A stretch of 64,000 nt of DNA from Ophiura sarsii (GCA_035610835.1 CM069452.1:66188919-66252918); one strand, 5' to 3'. Numbered from the stretch's first letter, positions 46,743 through 58,077 are shown. Translations and numbers: made by a program. Notes: generated from the sequence alone by a model not told the origin.

Positions 46743-48281
46743 CTTACTTACTTACTTATGTCGTTCTCGAACGGTCTTCGTGATGGCTCGCCAAACTACT
46801 CTGTCCCTCATGCATGCTTTCATCTCCTCATCATTCCTCAGTCCTGTGTCTTTCGCCAAGTTGTCCAAGTATGTTAAGGCTGGGCGTCCGACAGATGTGT
46901 GTCCGTGTTTGGGTCTCCATAGCAGCAGGTCGGATACAATCTCATTTTCTCTTCTCATGCAATGTCCTGCAAATCTCATCCTTCTATCTGTGATGTTTTC
47001 TGATACCTTTTGTAAGTTTCCATACAGGTCTTTGTTTGGTACCTTATCTTTCCAACTAATGTTGAGTGCAGTTCTCAGCATTCTAGTGTAGCATCCATCT
47101 AGAGATTTATTCAGTCTGTTGGTGATGGTCCATGTCTCAGCTCCATACAGTAGAACACTTTGAACAGTAGCTTGGAAAAGTCTGATTTTGATTTTTCGAC
47201 AGAGGCTGGATTTCCACACTTTGTTCAGAGCATTGCAGGCCTTCCAAGCAAGTGCTTTACGTACTTTTATGTCATGCTGGCTACTACCAACCCAAGCTCC
47301 CAGGTACTTGAAGTCCTCTACGTTGTCTAGGTTACTTCCATCAGAGGTTTTTAGCTGTACCGCTTGTGTTTGGTGGAATACCATGCATTTGGTTTTCTTG
47401 GCATTCATGTGGAGCCCAGTTTTGAGTGCTGCTTCCTCAACATATTTCAGCAACTTCTGTGCCTGCTCCTTAGTGTCAGAAAGTAACGCTATGTCATCTG
47501 CAAAGTCAAGATCAGTGACGTTCTTTGGCCCTATTCTTCGGCTTTGTCTAGGCTTGAGGGTGAATCCTAGTTCCTCTTCTCTCCCACTGATAGCTATTCT
47601 TAAGCAGTAATCAAGGATGATTATGAATAGGTAGGGGGCAAGGGTATCTCCTTGGAGTACTCCTGCTAGGATGTCGAACAGTTCCGTGTCGCCATCAGGT
47701 GATATGACTTTGGCTCTTGTGTTTCTGTAAGTTTCATCAATTGCATCTGTTATAACCTGTGGGACACCGTATGCTTTGAGTATCTTGATCATTTTCCCAC
47801 GATGTATGGTGTCGAATGCCTTTTTGAAATCAATGAATGTTATGACTGCAGAGAGATTATTGGAATGTATACCTTCGATGATTCTCCTGAGTCCAAGAAT
47901 GTGTGAGGTAGTGCCTCTTCCCTCACGGAAGCCATTCTGGTTAGTTCGAAGTAATTCATCTAGGTGAGGTCTTATTCTGTTGAGAATCATTCTGTTATAT
48001 GTCTTGGCCACAATAGAGTTCAGACATATGCCTCTGTAGTTTCCTGCTTGACTTAGGTCACCAGATTTTGGGACTGGTATCAGGTTCAATATTGCCCACT
48101 GGTCAGGTTTTTGTTTTTCTAGGAGGGCCTTATTACAGATATCCAGTATTAAATCATCAAGATTGCATCTTGTCAGGAGTTCAGGTGGAATGTTGTCCTC
48201 TCCAAAACTTTTCCCCTCCTTGATAGATTTCTTGGCTTTCTGGTACTCAGTGTTATTGAAGGCAGTACACTTAATTGGTAA
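46743..48281 (-). mobile_element. 5'-truncated LINE with open reverse-transcriptase frame and target duplication
   Basis: The element reads on the minus strand. Both ends are flanked by the 8-bp direct repeat TAGGAGTA (46735-46742 and 48282-48289). The frame is open through the whole element and ends in TAA at 46752-46754. Its 3' end is a short (TAAG)n tail that contains the stop codon, so there is essentially no 3' UTR. A start of the RT domain is missing, which fits ordinary 5' truncation during target-primed reverse transcription. The intact frame and clean duplication suggest a fairly recent insertion. A very short 3' UTR with a simple-repeat tail is typical of the RTE clade, but I do not assign the clade firmly. 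Confidence 0.85.
46752..48278 (-). CDS. LINE reverse transcriptase, N-terminally truncated
   Basis: The frame encodes roughly 500 residues of a non-LTR retrotransposon polyprotein. Reading N to C it shows the pre-RT stretch GEDNIPPELL, the PVPKSG motif, the FIDFKKAFDTI motif carrying the first catalytic Asp, GVLQGDTLAP, the catalytic DLDFADDIALL (FADD box), KKTKCMVF, and YLGAWVG in the thumb. The C-terminal region RRMRFAGHCMRREN followed by LWRPKHG resembles the tail of RTE-like and related elements. No endonuclease domain is present because the 5' part is missing. There is no methionine at the natural 5' edge, so it has no start of its own. The frame carries no internal stop or frameshift. 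It could still be translated by read-through, but it lacks the parts needed for autonomy. Confidence 0.88.
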   Translation of the reverse strand, partial: PIKCTAFNNTEYQKAKKSIKEGKSFGEDNIPPELLTRCNLDDLILDICNKALLEKQKPDQWAILNLIPVPKSGDLSQAGNYRGICLNSIVAKTYNRMILNRIRPHLDELLRTNQNGFREGRGTTSHILGLRRIIEGIHSNNLSAVITFIDFKKAFDTIHRGKMIKILKAYGVPQVITDAIDETYRNTRAKVISPDGDTELFDILAGVLQGDTLAPYLFIIILDYCLRIAISGREEELGFTLKPRQSRRIGPKNVTDLDFADDIALLSDTKEQAQKLLKYVEEAALKTGLHMNAKKTKCMVFHQTQAVQLKTSDGSNLDNVEDFKYLGAWVGSSQHDIKVRKALAWKACNALNKVWKSSLCRKIKIRLFQATVQSVLLYGAETWTITNRLNKSLDGCYTRMLRTALNISWKDKVPNKDLYGNLQKVSENITDRRMRFAGHCMRRENEIVSDLLLWRPKHGHTSVGRPALTYLDNLAKDTGLRNDEEMKACMRDRVVWRAITKTVRERHK

Positions 48282-48289
48282 TAGGAGTA

Positions 48290-50189
48290 AATGTCTATGA
48301 AATGTTATAAATAGTGTTTTACATCAATCGCATCGGTGAATGTTTGTATTAATACGTTTCAAATTGTAGCAGTATTTAAACTTTCACCGTTGCTTCTTTT
48401 TCAAACTGTTATGTCAGAGTGACAGAGTTAGGGTTGTGAAAACGTTTAGTATGATCGAAACGTTAATAAAATGTATGTTCAGATGATTTGGATTGCATTA
48501 ATCTATGCTCGGCACGTCTGTGCGTTTTACATCAAGCGGGCGTTGCCCTCGTTAACACCGTTATTATTTGTCAAGTATTATAGATTTGTGACACAACAAG
48601 TACAATAACACCGCATCCTGAATCAATCCCTATTTAAAACGAATTATCACTGTTACATTCCTCTTTTCTCATAGTGCAAGGTTGGTTAACGATTGGTATT
48701 ACATCGATTAGTATTACATACCCGTATGTAACATTAGTCTCGACATAGACACTTAACCGCATGCTTAATCACGTGTGAAACACATAAAAAGGCGATCTTG
48801 TTCACCAGCGTTCAATAGCGCTACAAAAAAAAGCGTTCCAACACCCAATAACTCGTGTAAGATTACATGTCAGGCGGTAATGTCGATGTAATAGTTTTAA
48901 CCCTCGCATTTTGGTGCGCTGGTATCACGGTTATGTACGAGATAATTAAACCTAATCCAATGACATGTCAGAGGATTAGAAAGATATCCAATTGCCACGA
49001 TTCTGAGCCTCCAGCTCCGTTTTGTTATTTGACACAATTTTGTGACAGATGTTAATACATATGAACGAAACACATCTGTGAATCTCTGTCCCAATTACTC
49101 CAGTGACGTATTGGAAGTAATGCTATTAAGCTATAAATCTTAAATCGCATGGTATATGAACAAATTCAGTCGATAGATTCGCAACACTTCGGTGTGATAT
49201 TCTTATATACGAGTCCATCGAGAATATCGGCGAGAAAACGGCAAATTTACAAAAATTAGTATGGTGAAAATAATTTACCAACACGCAATACATCCGTTGA
49301 GTTTCAAAATAATCATATTTACTCAAATACGTATTTTTGTATTTGAGGGTATTGTATTTTGTTGTATGGCTAGTTGTCCTTAATGGCATTTTCTTAGCAG
49401 TCGTCCCCACTATGAAGACGTGAGAATTTTTCGTAATTGACATCAGCAATGGACAACACGAGGCGCCAATGTCGGGGTTAAATGCCAGCGAATTAGGTTC
49501 GTACGCGCGCATAACCTTTGTTCTGTGTTAAAATAAGCTCTGAGTGACCGTCACGTTTGTACTTCACATCCTCAGGTGAAATCAGAATAGACATTCATTC
49601 TTCACATAAATGCTACACCGGTTGAGTACAAGCCGATAGGCGTGAGTAACGCAATGTCCATTTTTGAGAGTACCGCGTCCCTGCTTATATTACACCACTT
49701 GCTACACTATCTGATACGGACGAACCTTATACAAATTGTAGGTCCCACCATGGTTCCAGCACTACCACTTCAATTTCAATAATACCTTGAACTTGTTGAA
49801 TGTTGAAGTAGTCATTCGCGGGTCTAGACAAGCGCGCGTATACAACGCTTTCTCCCGGCAGAACAATTACGTGACAAATGCTCTCAGTATTTAAAAAGGT
49901 TTGTGTAATTGTTATTGGTTTTGTTCTTTCTCCTGGTTAAAAATGTGTTTAGCCTATTTATATATATTGCCCATGTTTTTTAATAGCTCACAATCATTTA
50001 TTCATAAAACAACGACTTCGACCTTTTTTCTGGCAAAGAAAATTGTTTACTTAAGGCGAATATAAATGTAATAAAGACCCCTGCAAAACTGGTACGTTAG
50101 GGTCATATAAGTGACTTCTAATTATCCGAGAAACAAAACTTATGCGTGTCAAGTATTGACCTAATTCATACACGCCACTATATAAATCA
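48290..50189. other. no gene recognised
   Basis: A 128-codon minus-strand frame at 49126-49512 lacks any known motif and is probably chance. Confidence 0.45.
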
Positions 50190-50479
50190 AACTTCACAAT
50201 TTGAACATAATTTTGATATCATTAAACTCCATGGCCATGTACAGCCGCTTCCTGGCCTGGTCTGCATCGACGCCTTTATTTGACGTGCACAGAAGAAAGG
50301 ATGTTATACCAAGCCCAGGATTGTTGACATCCTGTCCAAACTTACAGCCTCTGCAGTTGCCCCCGACTTGGGACGGGCGGCGGTGGGTTAAGCGCTTTGT
50401 CCCATGGGACCCTCCCTCTCCAACTGCATTACTGTCGGCACTTCTGGTCTTTGCACTAACTCCCATCTACCAAAGATTG
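50190..50479 (-). mobile_element. probable 3' UTR of the REL-type LINE
   Basis: It lies directly downstream (minus strand) of the endonuclease fragment and includes a GC-rich stretch at 50340-50420. I saw no poly-A tail or target duplication at the left edge, so the exact end is uncertain. Confidence 0.45.
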
Positions 50480-51201
50480 TGTTACTTCTTGCTAGCCATA
50501 GAGTGTATGTAGCTCTCAAGGCTGTCTTTAGACACCTCTTCTATGGTCTTTTTGATCTCTTTGTTGTTTAGCCCGTACTTGAGGCACGACCTGAGAGTTT
50601 GATTGGGGAACCCTCTTGATCCGACTTCCACTGGAAAATATGTGGTCTCCCATCCTGCATTTTGACATTCTTGGATGAGATCCATATATTTACACTTTTT
50701 CCTGTGGTTAGCTTGTGCAAGATTTTCCTCTGCGGGTACAGTCAATTCAATAACCACACACTTTTTTCCTCTTTGGAGTATATGGTGATGTCTGGGCGTT
50801 TTGCCGTCATCACAATGACTGGTGGGAATATTGTAGGATTCTTATCCTCATCCCATGCCACTTCCCAGTCCTCACAGAATTGGATTTTGTCGTGCTTCTG
50901 GTTGCTTGTCCAATTTACATCCTTATAGGCAGTACCTTCTTCAGTTTTAAAGCCAATCCCTGACTTTTGACATTTGTCTGGTTCCTTGTCAGTAAATGCT
51001 CTCGCCCGGTAAATTGCAGGAGCGATGTTGTGAATAATCTGACGCAATACCATATCATGTCTCCAGTTGTACCTGCCTGATCTCAGTGAATACTGGCAGC
51101 AGTTAAAAATGTGGATCATGGTGCAGTTGTTGTATCCACAAAGTGGGCATAGCCCCAGATAATGTTTGCTCCAGTTTTTCAGGTTTGCAGGCGATGGTAG
51201 A
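50480..51201 (-). pseudogene. LINE polyprotein fragment, CCHC knuckle and restriction-like endonuclease
   Basis: This is the downstream half of the same element. Reading on the minus strand it begins LPSPANLKNWSK, continues with the zinc knuckle CPLCGYNNCTMIHIFNCC (C-x2-C-x8-H-x4-C), then SGRYNWRHDMVL. Next come the REL active-site region with RPDI and, after a one-frame shift near 50742-50757, IELTVPAEE followed by KCKYMDLI. PD...E...K spacing of this kind is the established signature of PD-(D/E)XK nuclease domains in R2/NeSL-type LINEs. The frameshift falls between the PD and E motifs, so the copy cannot make an intact nuclease. The frame ends at 50482. It is separated from its upstream half by a 980-bp insertion. 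Confidence 0.75.
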
Positions 51202-52181
51202 CACAAGTGCTACCGCAAGCATATAACGGATATCAAATGCAGCGCCCACTAGCGACCAGCTGAACAATAGGAATCGAACCACAGCTAAACATCAATGGTC
51301 GCTTGCTCTGATGTCAATTGTTTAAAGCTAACTATTGGGAGTCAATATATTAGAAAATTGACATATCAAAGTTGTTGTTTAATGGTATGGATGTAATGAA
51401 TATTAGTCAAACTCCTATTATGGATGAGATGAGAGCCAAATGCCATTCCCCTGCAACATAACAGATCGATACAGATGAGTGAAAATTAATGTGTCGCAAA
51501 AAAATTAAAAAATTCAACAAAAATTAAAAATGTTTGCAACTTTCATTTCAAGATTTCTCTGTAATTTGTGCATTCCAGAGAATGATTTCCGTTCATAATA
51601 ATGATTTATATATCAAGGAATATTTTGATAGCTTACTTATTGAAATTGATTCTATAAATCGTCTAATATATAAATAATTTAGTTGTCCACGGTCAGTCCT
51701 TATATTTGGTCATATCTAAAACAGTTTTAGTGAGTTCACACGCTCACCATAGGCCGGTGAACAATGATGTCAATAACGAAACACACTAATACAACAACAA
51801 TGAATTTCAACACATTTCCCAATCGACACTCTGCTTTATCAACGGCTAATAATTGGCGTTTGAACTCACGTCAACTTAGCATAATCACACACTACACATG
51901 AATGCTTTCATTGTACACTGCTCAATCGGTATGTCCAATCCGGCGCCCTGCACAATACAGGTATATCGTCTTAGGGTATGTTCATCGGTTAAGCGGGTAA
52001 TTTGACTATGAATAAGGTATACGAGGTTTTAGAACTGACGGAAAATAAGATAGGAATGTCGAGGACAACCAATCAATATTTTATTATTGGCCTAACTGCT
52101 GGTTGGAAAATTCAGTCATGGATGATTAGAAAGCTGTCACTTGGAGGCGCTGTATTTCATGTCCATAGTCTACCACTTGTG
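51202..52181. mobile_element. 980-bp TIR element inserted in the LINE (Chapaev-like by target duplication)
   Basis: The termini are CACAAGTGCTA on the left and, as reverse complement, CACAAGTGGTA on the right. Subterminal similarity continues to the shared word CAGCGCC about 40 bp inside each end. The element is flanked on both sides by TAGA (51198-51201 and 52182-52185). Removing the element and one TAGA restores the LINE reading frame exactly. The 4-bp duplication and CAC termini fit the Chapaev group, which is an inference. No transposase frame is visible, so it is non-autonomous. Confidence 0.85.
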
Positions 52182-52975
52182 TAGAGTGTCTTGCACTGCA
52201 TTGAGGTAGAACTTCAGCAATTCCGGAGACCATGTGTATAATAGGGAGCTCCATCTGGTGTTCATCTGCATCGCAGTATCCCATCCCAACCATCTGCCTT
52301 GCTGTGCCATGCTGTAGAGTTTGACAAGCATCTGCTCTTCAGTAACTTCCTTGACTAGAGTAGTAAAGGCCTTTCGGCGCTCTTTCTTGTCCATCTCTAC
52401 TAGTCTCTTATCTCCCTTGGTATAACCCACTCCATGCTTCATTCCCTGATGATGTCCTCTACATAATTCTTTGAAGAACAGATGTCGTTCTCTAACTTCC
52501 AACTCTTTAGCTCCATTCCAATTCTTCTTGTTGCCCAATCTCTCTAGCATGTGTCCATACATGAACTGTGATTCGCTGTCAACAGAGTACTTCAGGAGAT
52601 GGTACTTAATCAGCTGCATACACTTGAGGTGTGTTGTCAGCGCCTTCAGTTGAAGTCCTTTGTTGTCTCTACTTCTATAAAGAATTGAAGTATTAGCACA
52701 CCTTGCTAAGCCTGACCATTTTTTCAGGAATCTATTAGCTGTGCTCTTTAGGTTTTCAGCAAAGGTGATAGGAAAACAATATATTATGAGTTCCCATGAT
52801 ATTCTGCTAACCACTTGATTCTCATATATCCACAGTTTCCCTATGTTGTTAACTTTGTCACGATCAGTCTTCTCCATCAGATTCTTGAACTCAGTAGTGA
52901 CTTCTGCTCTAACCTCGGAATCGCTAAGGTCCTGGAAGATCTCTTGACCAAGGAATCTCATCGATGCTTGTAATA
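52182..52975 (-). pseudogene. LINE polyprotein fragment, post-RT region (upstream half)
   Basis: This minus-strand frame encodes about 260 residues of the region after the RT domain in LINEs that carry a C-terminal restriction-like endonuclease (REL; the R2/NeSL-type group). It starts near a degraded 5' truncation with LGQEIFQDLSD. It includes NRFLKKWSGLARCANTSILY, which matches the conserved 'W-GL-R-A' stretch of these proteins, and ends at NAVQDTL, where a TIR element interrupts it. The reading frame resumes in the fragment at 50480-51201. The frame is open, with no internal stop. The RT domain itself is absent. The alternative that this is a host gene is unlikely, because the downstream half has zinc-knuckle and REL signatures. 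Confidence 0.72.
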
Positions 52976-53851
52976 ACGAATAAAAAACATGTTAACAAGT
53001 TTGCTAACACCCGGAGTGAGAATCGGCGAACCCGCAATGCATGAACAACGAATCATAATAGGTCGCGTGGTGCGCGCATTGAACGGCGCACACGCGGAGT
53101 GCATTATACACTTTTAATGTACTTCGCGTATTTTAGTTTCTTGCTTTCTGAATGGTTCGACACTACTCAGAGTTTATGAATGATCGCCTAAGTATTATTT
53201 TGCATCACGACATCAAGCCCCCCGTAATGATTGATATAGGATTGATAAGAAAGTGAATGCTCCAATCAGTGGGATATTTACGGGGAATAGAATTATGGTA
53301 GTGGAAAGGAAATACTAGCAATCACTTCTTATATTAGGAAATAGATTTATCATCCAAAATTGAGAACATTTCCATCGTAAGAAGTAGATTTATAACTGGC
53401 ACTTTTAAACGTTATCCATAAATTGTTTTGAAAGGTTAAATGTTTTAGAGGGCTACCAACTATCAGTGCCGCTGGCACTGATTCCACAACTTTATCTATC
53501 AAAAGAACCGTACGTTGTTTCAGAAATAACTGCTTACGTAAACCATCGTATATAGCTATAAACATACCGACACTATAAGGCATATTTACACAATGACAAG
53601 AGCGAATAATGATTTAAATAAGAAGAACGTTAATCAATCGCAAATGATGTTCAGGCTTTCTTTTCAATTGTTAAATTGTCGAGTTGAAATCTCCAGCACA
53701 CTCTTGTAAACATTCGCATGTTTTGCTAAGGTAATCACATCGGATGGCTTGAATAGGAATGGAAATTGAAAACGTCAACTATATTTAGTGTTTAATGATT
53801 TGACGTTCAGTGTGCTGGAAGTCAACGTGCTCCTCTTTAAAACATTTATTG
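52976..53851. other. no gene recognised
   Basis: Sequence upstream of the truncated REL-type LINE. Nothing supportable. Confidence 0.45.
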
Positions 53852-53855
53852 TTAA

Positions 53856-54093
53856 CACTTTTCACGCGGCAGGCATCTGCAGACGACATTTCAAAACTTC
53901 GCAAAATGTTTATAAAATGTCAACATTATTGGATTTCATTACTATATTTGGAATCGCCTTAGGAAATGCTTTGAAATAAGTACAAAATGCTAAGTATTGG
54001 CTCAGCAATTCTTGAGATAGACTTTAAACGTTGGTAAAGGTTCCTGACAAATCGGCTTTGTATATGGTAAAACTAACAGCCGCGTTGAAAGTG
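53856..54093. mobile_element. TTAA-type MITE, copy 5, with intact TTAA duplication
   Basis: TTAA lies at 53852-53855 and 54094-54097. The ends are CACTTTTCACGCGGC and GCCGCGTTGAAAGTG. CTGCAGACGAC is near the left end. The TTAA duplication on both sides of this copy and of copy 3 supports a piggyBac-like origin. Confidence 0.87.
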
Positions 54094-54410
54094 TTAAGGG
54101 TCCGTAAATGTAATGAATGCGAGTGTGGATCATCCTTCGGCGATACCAAATAATTTCCTATTTCAAGGCGAAAATCAACACTTACCTATCTTATACTACA
54201 AACGTGATACGTTTAACTAGTGTGATAGGTGAGATATTTACCAGAAATGTATACACGAACGTCTGGAAACTTGTGTAAAACCTGATGAACGCGTTAAGAA
54301 CGAAGTCTTCGGGTTATTATGTGTCCGTGTCAAGAATTGTGACGTGTTTACAGTAGCCCGGATGCAACAATGGCTGGACAGGCGATGTAACTTTCACAGA
54401 GAAGTTCAAA

Positions 54411-54413
54411 TCC

Positions 54414-54452
<39 letters not shown>

Positions 54453-54896
54453 CAGTGAACATACCAAGCGGGTACGCATCCGCGTCCAAAAAAAACGTCG
54501 AAAAGGGTCCAGATTTCACCACACGACGTCGTCGACGTCTTTCTGAAAAAGGGGGTACTTTTTAGGGGGCATCGCACTTTAGGGTATCCATTACAGCATC
54601 GAGGTATCGACGTGGGGTATTAATTGTTGTATGTGTGACTTTTCAATGAACATGCAAAATGTTTTAAAAAAATCTTCAATATATCCCTACTTTAATTGTT
54701 TATCCCCGTTATATCAACAAAGTTGGTGATTTAGGGATGCATTATTGCGTGATGGTAACGTCGTTTATGGTAGGGTTTGTATGTGTTACGCCTATTACCA
54801 AAATAGTGTTCTGGTTTAGGCCATTTAGGGTCCATTTCAGAGGTGCTTGGACGCGCATGTGTACCCGCTTGGTATGATCACTGCCCCCCCCCTGGG
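54411..54896. mobile_element. TIR element with poly-G inside its terminus
   Basis: The left TCCCGGAG plus 34 G (54418-54451), then ACATACCAAGCGGGTAC, is mirrored by GTACCCGCTTGGTATGATCA, then a C tract and CTGGG. GTTCAAA flanks it on both sides (54404-54410 and 54897-54903). Confidence 0.82.
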
Positions 54897-54903
54897 GTTC
54901 AAA

Positions 54904-56909
54904 CGTCAACTTAAGTTGGTAATTTATGATTTGACATCATAGTGTACTGCGAGTTCACGCGCTTTTGACTCCACTCAGAACCATATAGATAGGGGTCCGG
55001 TAGTTTTACCTTTAGCCTATTGATGGTTGTTAAAAATAATTTGAGACAACGGTTTCTGATTTTTAAGTGTCTAAATGATCATTTTGTTAACTTAAAGTTC
55101 TGAAATGTTTAATACGCTTTTCCTGACGTGCCCAACCGACCCATTTTTGTCTCGAAATTTTCCAAACAAATAAAATTGTGCGATTTTTGTGTGCAAATTT
55201 CCGATTTTTTAAAAAATTCTTTTAAATATGTTTGAACATGTTATAACATTTCGAAAATTGCTGAAAATTCACCAAAATGTTTGTCCCACTCATGGTGAAA
55301 CCATGGAAATGCAAAGACTGCACAGACTGCCGATAGGCAACGAAGAAAAGAAACCCTGTTGTATGGACCCTACCGATCCATTTTTTTAAATATATATTGG
55401 TGAAAAACATCTTGCAAGTGAATATCGACACACTTTTGTTTTGCTTGTCAAAAAACCGGCAAAATGTTTGCAGATTGTTTTGATTTGTTACGGTCATTTT
55501 CAAGGTAAAATAAGGGGGAACCCGCCCGACCCTGGCCTACCTGATAGGTCAACGGGGTTTTATTCGTCACCTTATAAACCATTCGGACACATCAGTCAAT
55601 GCAGCGGATGCTTGAACACAGCCATAGTTTGTGTTCCAGCGTAAACATTGTTCGTTATGGTTCTATAAATTTATAAATTGTTTAGAGTTCATCAACTTAT
55701 GGCCATCTGGAATGCTGGAGTCGCGATATAAAACGCTCCGTTGCTAAGTATTTTACTGGTAATATATTCATATCGTTATATTATTTTATATTTTGTTATC
55801 GTAGATTTTGCGTATATTAAGAAAGTTTTAAAATAAAAGATGAATATTTACTATTGAAGCGTGTATATTGCGTAATGCAATGTGGTACACCTACTGGAGC
55901 CACAATACATGAAGAGAGGCTGTGAGTTCGAGTTCTGTTGTTGTCAAGGTGCTAGGCACTTAGATGTAGTACTAAATCCAACCCAGTTAGAAATACTTAG
56001 GTTCCTCTATCTCTCATTGGCAAGTAAAGAAGACTTGGAATGTGGGAGGAGTGGCGGAACTCTTACAAGCCACATATTTTTTCAGAAGTTGGGGTTTTCA
56101 CATCATTATACGTAATGCTTATATTATACGTACTAACTACCACCTAAAATCATAGAGCTTAATTTGCAGTATTTCATGTAAAATTCATGGATTCGATAGC
56201 GTTTTGAGTTTCGATGAGATCACATCGAAAATACCCAAATTCATCTAAAAGGCCACAGATGACTTCTTACTTATTTGTTTCATGTTTATTCAAAATAATC
56301 TTGAAGATCACCCATAGCTGGTTACGTGATGCATAGTCATGACCTCCCTGATTCCAATTGGTGGTGATTTTTAACCAAAATATAAAAAAAGAAGTGAAAA
56401 GCACTAATATACCTTCGGAAATGCTGAGAAAATTTCTTTATTTTTCATTTTTACTGATTTATTTTTGAAGAAATCTTACATGAGAGGGTATGTATATCAT
56501 CTATCTAAACAAGGTAAAAATGTTGAATTTCATTTTTTGAGAAATCTCTCTGTGCCCCTTTAAAGAGTCGGTCTGCAATTTTTGTTTGTAAATGGTCTAT
56601 GGCTAGACAGTTTCTTCGGTTGATCAGCCTTTATCCTGAAATGAAATTACAAGATTAACTAGAGGGATTATAGAATATGAAGGATTACTTCAGCCTGTCT
56701 TCACCTTATCAGCAGAAAACTTGGCAAAAAAGTTAAAATAATTGCAATCAACCGAATAACTAGCAGGAAAGGACACTCAGATGAAACAAGAAAGTGTACG
56801 GCTTGACGGGATCCCCTTCTGCAAATTAGAACAGTTTCCAGGTAGTTTCTTAGATTAGAATATAACAGGAATTAATTTTCTTCTCTTATTTCTTCTCGTT
56901 TAATTTCAG
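54904..56909. other. upstream region of the MFSD6-like gene; no exon confirmed
   Basis: It contains the acceptor for the first visible exon at its right edge, and an old repeat at 56140-56570. No upstream exon or promoter could be identified. Confidence 0.45.
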
Positions 56910-56962
56910 ATATTTTTCCTCATCTGGTGTCTTCGAAGGTTTCCACCATTGAGTTACAACCA
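56910..56962 (+). promoter_or_regulatory. probable 5' UTR or upstream in-frame part of the MFSD6-like exon
   Basis: The sequence lies between the acceptor AG at 56908-56909 and the chosen ATG. It is in frame with the ATG, has no stop codon and contains no ATG. It is either 5' UTR spliced from an upstream exon or coding sequence continuing from one. The sequence alone does not decide. Confidence 0.5.
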
Positions 56963-58077
56963 ATGGAGGAGACGGTATCGCGTGACCGTCTGCTCAACAG
57001 ATACACGGAAACCATCGGCGACCTGGAGCAAAATCTAGTGCGCCCCGACAACCCATCAAGCAAGGGCAAGACTTTCGACAACAATTACTCTTCCTCTCAA
57101 CAGTATGGCGCCACCAATGGCGCCGTGGTCCACGACGACGACGAAATGGGCTCGTTACCCGATAAGCAATGCAGCTGCTGCCTGGAGAAAACCACCTTGA
57201 AATTCAAAGCATTCTTCTTCCTGTTCAAAGGGAGCAAGTCATGCTTGGTGCCTTTTCTTCCTGTCTTTTACCAGCAATGTGGGATCGTCGCCAGTCGCAT
57301 CGGGATCTTACAGAGCTGCTCTCCGTTTACGCAAATGCCCCTGATGATCCTCATCACAAGTTTAGCGGATCGAATGAATCTGCGCAAATCTTTTATAGTC
57401 ATGTGTTTAATCTGTTGGGTAGCGGGTACCTGGAGTTTAAGTATGGTGCCAGTGCCGGTTTTAGTCTCATGTCCTCAAGCTTTAACTCAGTTACAAAAAG
57501 AGTATGATCCTGAGGTTGATCCCAGGTCATGTCTTTATAACATTACAAATGAAAACATATCACTTGCCTATCCGGATTCTCCGGAGACTCATTTTATAAT
57601 CACGGAAGCTTTTATTCCTAATGAGCGTGAAACCAGCAGACGGGAAACAACAACGAAACGTGAAACCAGTTCTAGTGTCACCACAAGGACAAAGTTTGCG
57701 CACCTGTTAGATGTATTCAACAGGAGTCCACAAACGCAATCGACGGACACTTCAACTACTACCACCACCGAATCAACCGATTACGCGTATTCTTCAGACT
57801 ATGGAGTAGTCTCGTCGTCAGAGGGGCCGCCTGACGTAACTCACTTCACATTTCCATTCCCTACACGTTCACTGGAGAACTTTGACTGGTTGTACGATCC
57901 CAAAGATTTATATAAGGTCTTTCTAGTATTTTTACTGTTGAATATATTTGGTTCGGTTTTTCAAGGACCGGTTCACGCACTCTCCAACGCAGCTGTCCTA
58001 GATAATCTTCATAGTTCGGGCAAAATATACGAGTACGGCTACCAGAAAGCGTTTGGACCAGCAGGTGCAGCCATAGG
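56963..58077 (+). CDS. MFSD6-like major facilitator transporter, first visible coding exon
   Basis: This exon encodes about 371 residues of a multi-pass membrane transporter of the MFSD6/MFS_1-like group; the substrate is unknown. Residues 1-80 are a hydrophilic N-terminus with a CSCC cluster near 70-73. TM1 is about 81-105 (starting KAFFFLFKG, ending LPVFYQQCG), TM2 about 112-135, followed by the loop LADRMNLRKS, which resembles the family's motif after TM2. TM3 is about 144-168. A long extracellular loop (about 169-315) is Ser/Thr-rich and has NIT and NIS glycosylation sequons. TM segments resume at about 316-340, followed by LSNAAVLD and YGYQKAFG, which match the MFSD6-type stretch before TM7. 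The exon ends in phase 2 at ATA-GG before the donor GTATGT at 58078. A good acceptor (TTTAATTTCAG) ends at 56909. I chose the ATG at 56963 because its context is good (ACCAATGG), but the frame is open back to the acceptor, so an upstream start is possible. Confidence 0.82.

Noticed and set aside
49126..49512. 128-codon minus-strand frame
   Set aside because: No motif or conservation signal, and it is not linked to the LINE fragments on either side.
55882..56115. Possible upstream exon of the MFSD6-like gene
   Set aside because: The peptide shows no similarity to the family, and suitable splice sites with matching phase are not evident.
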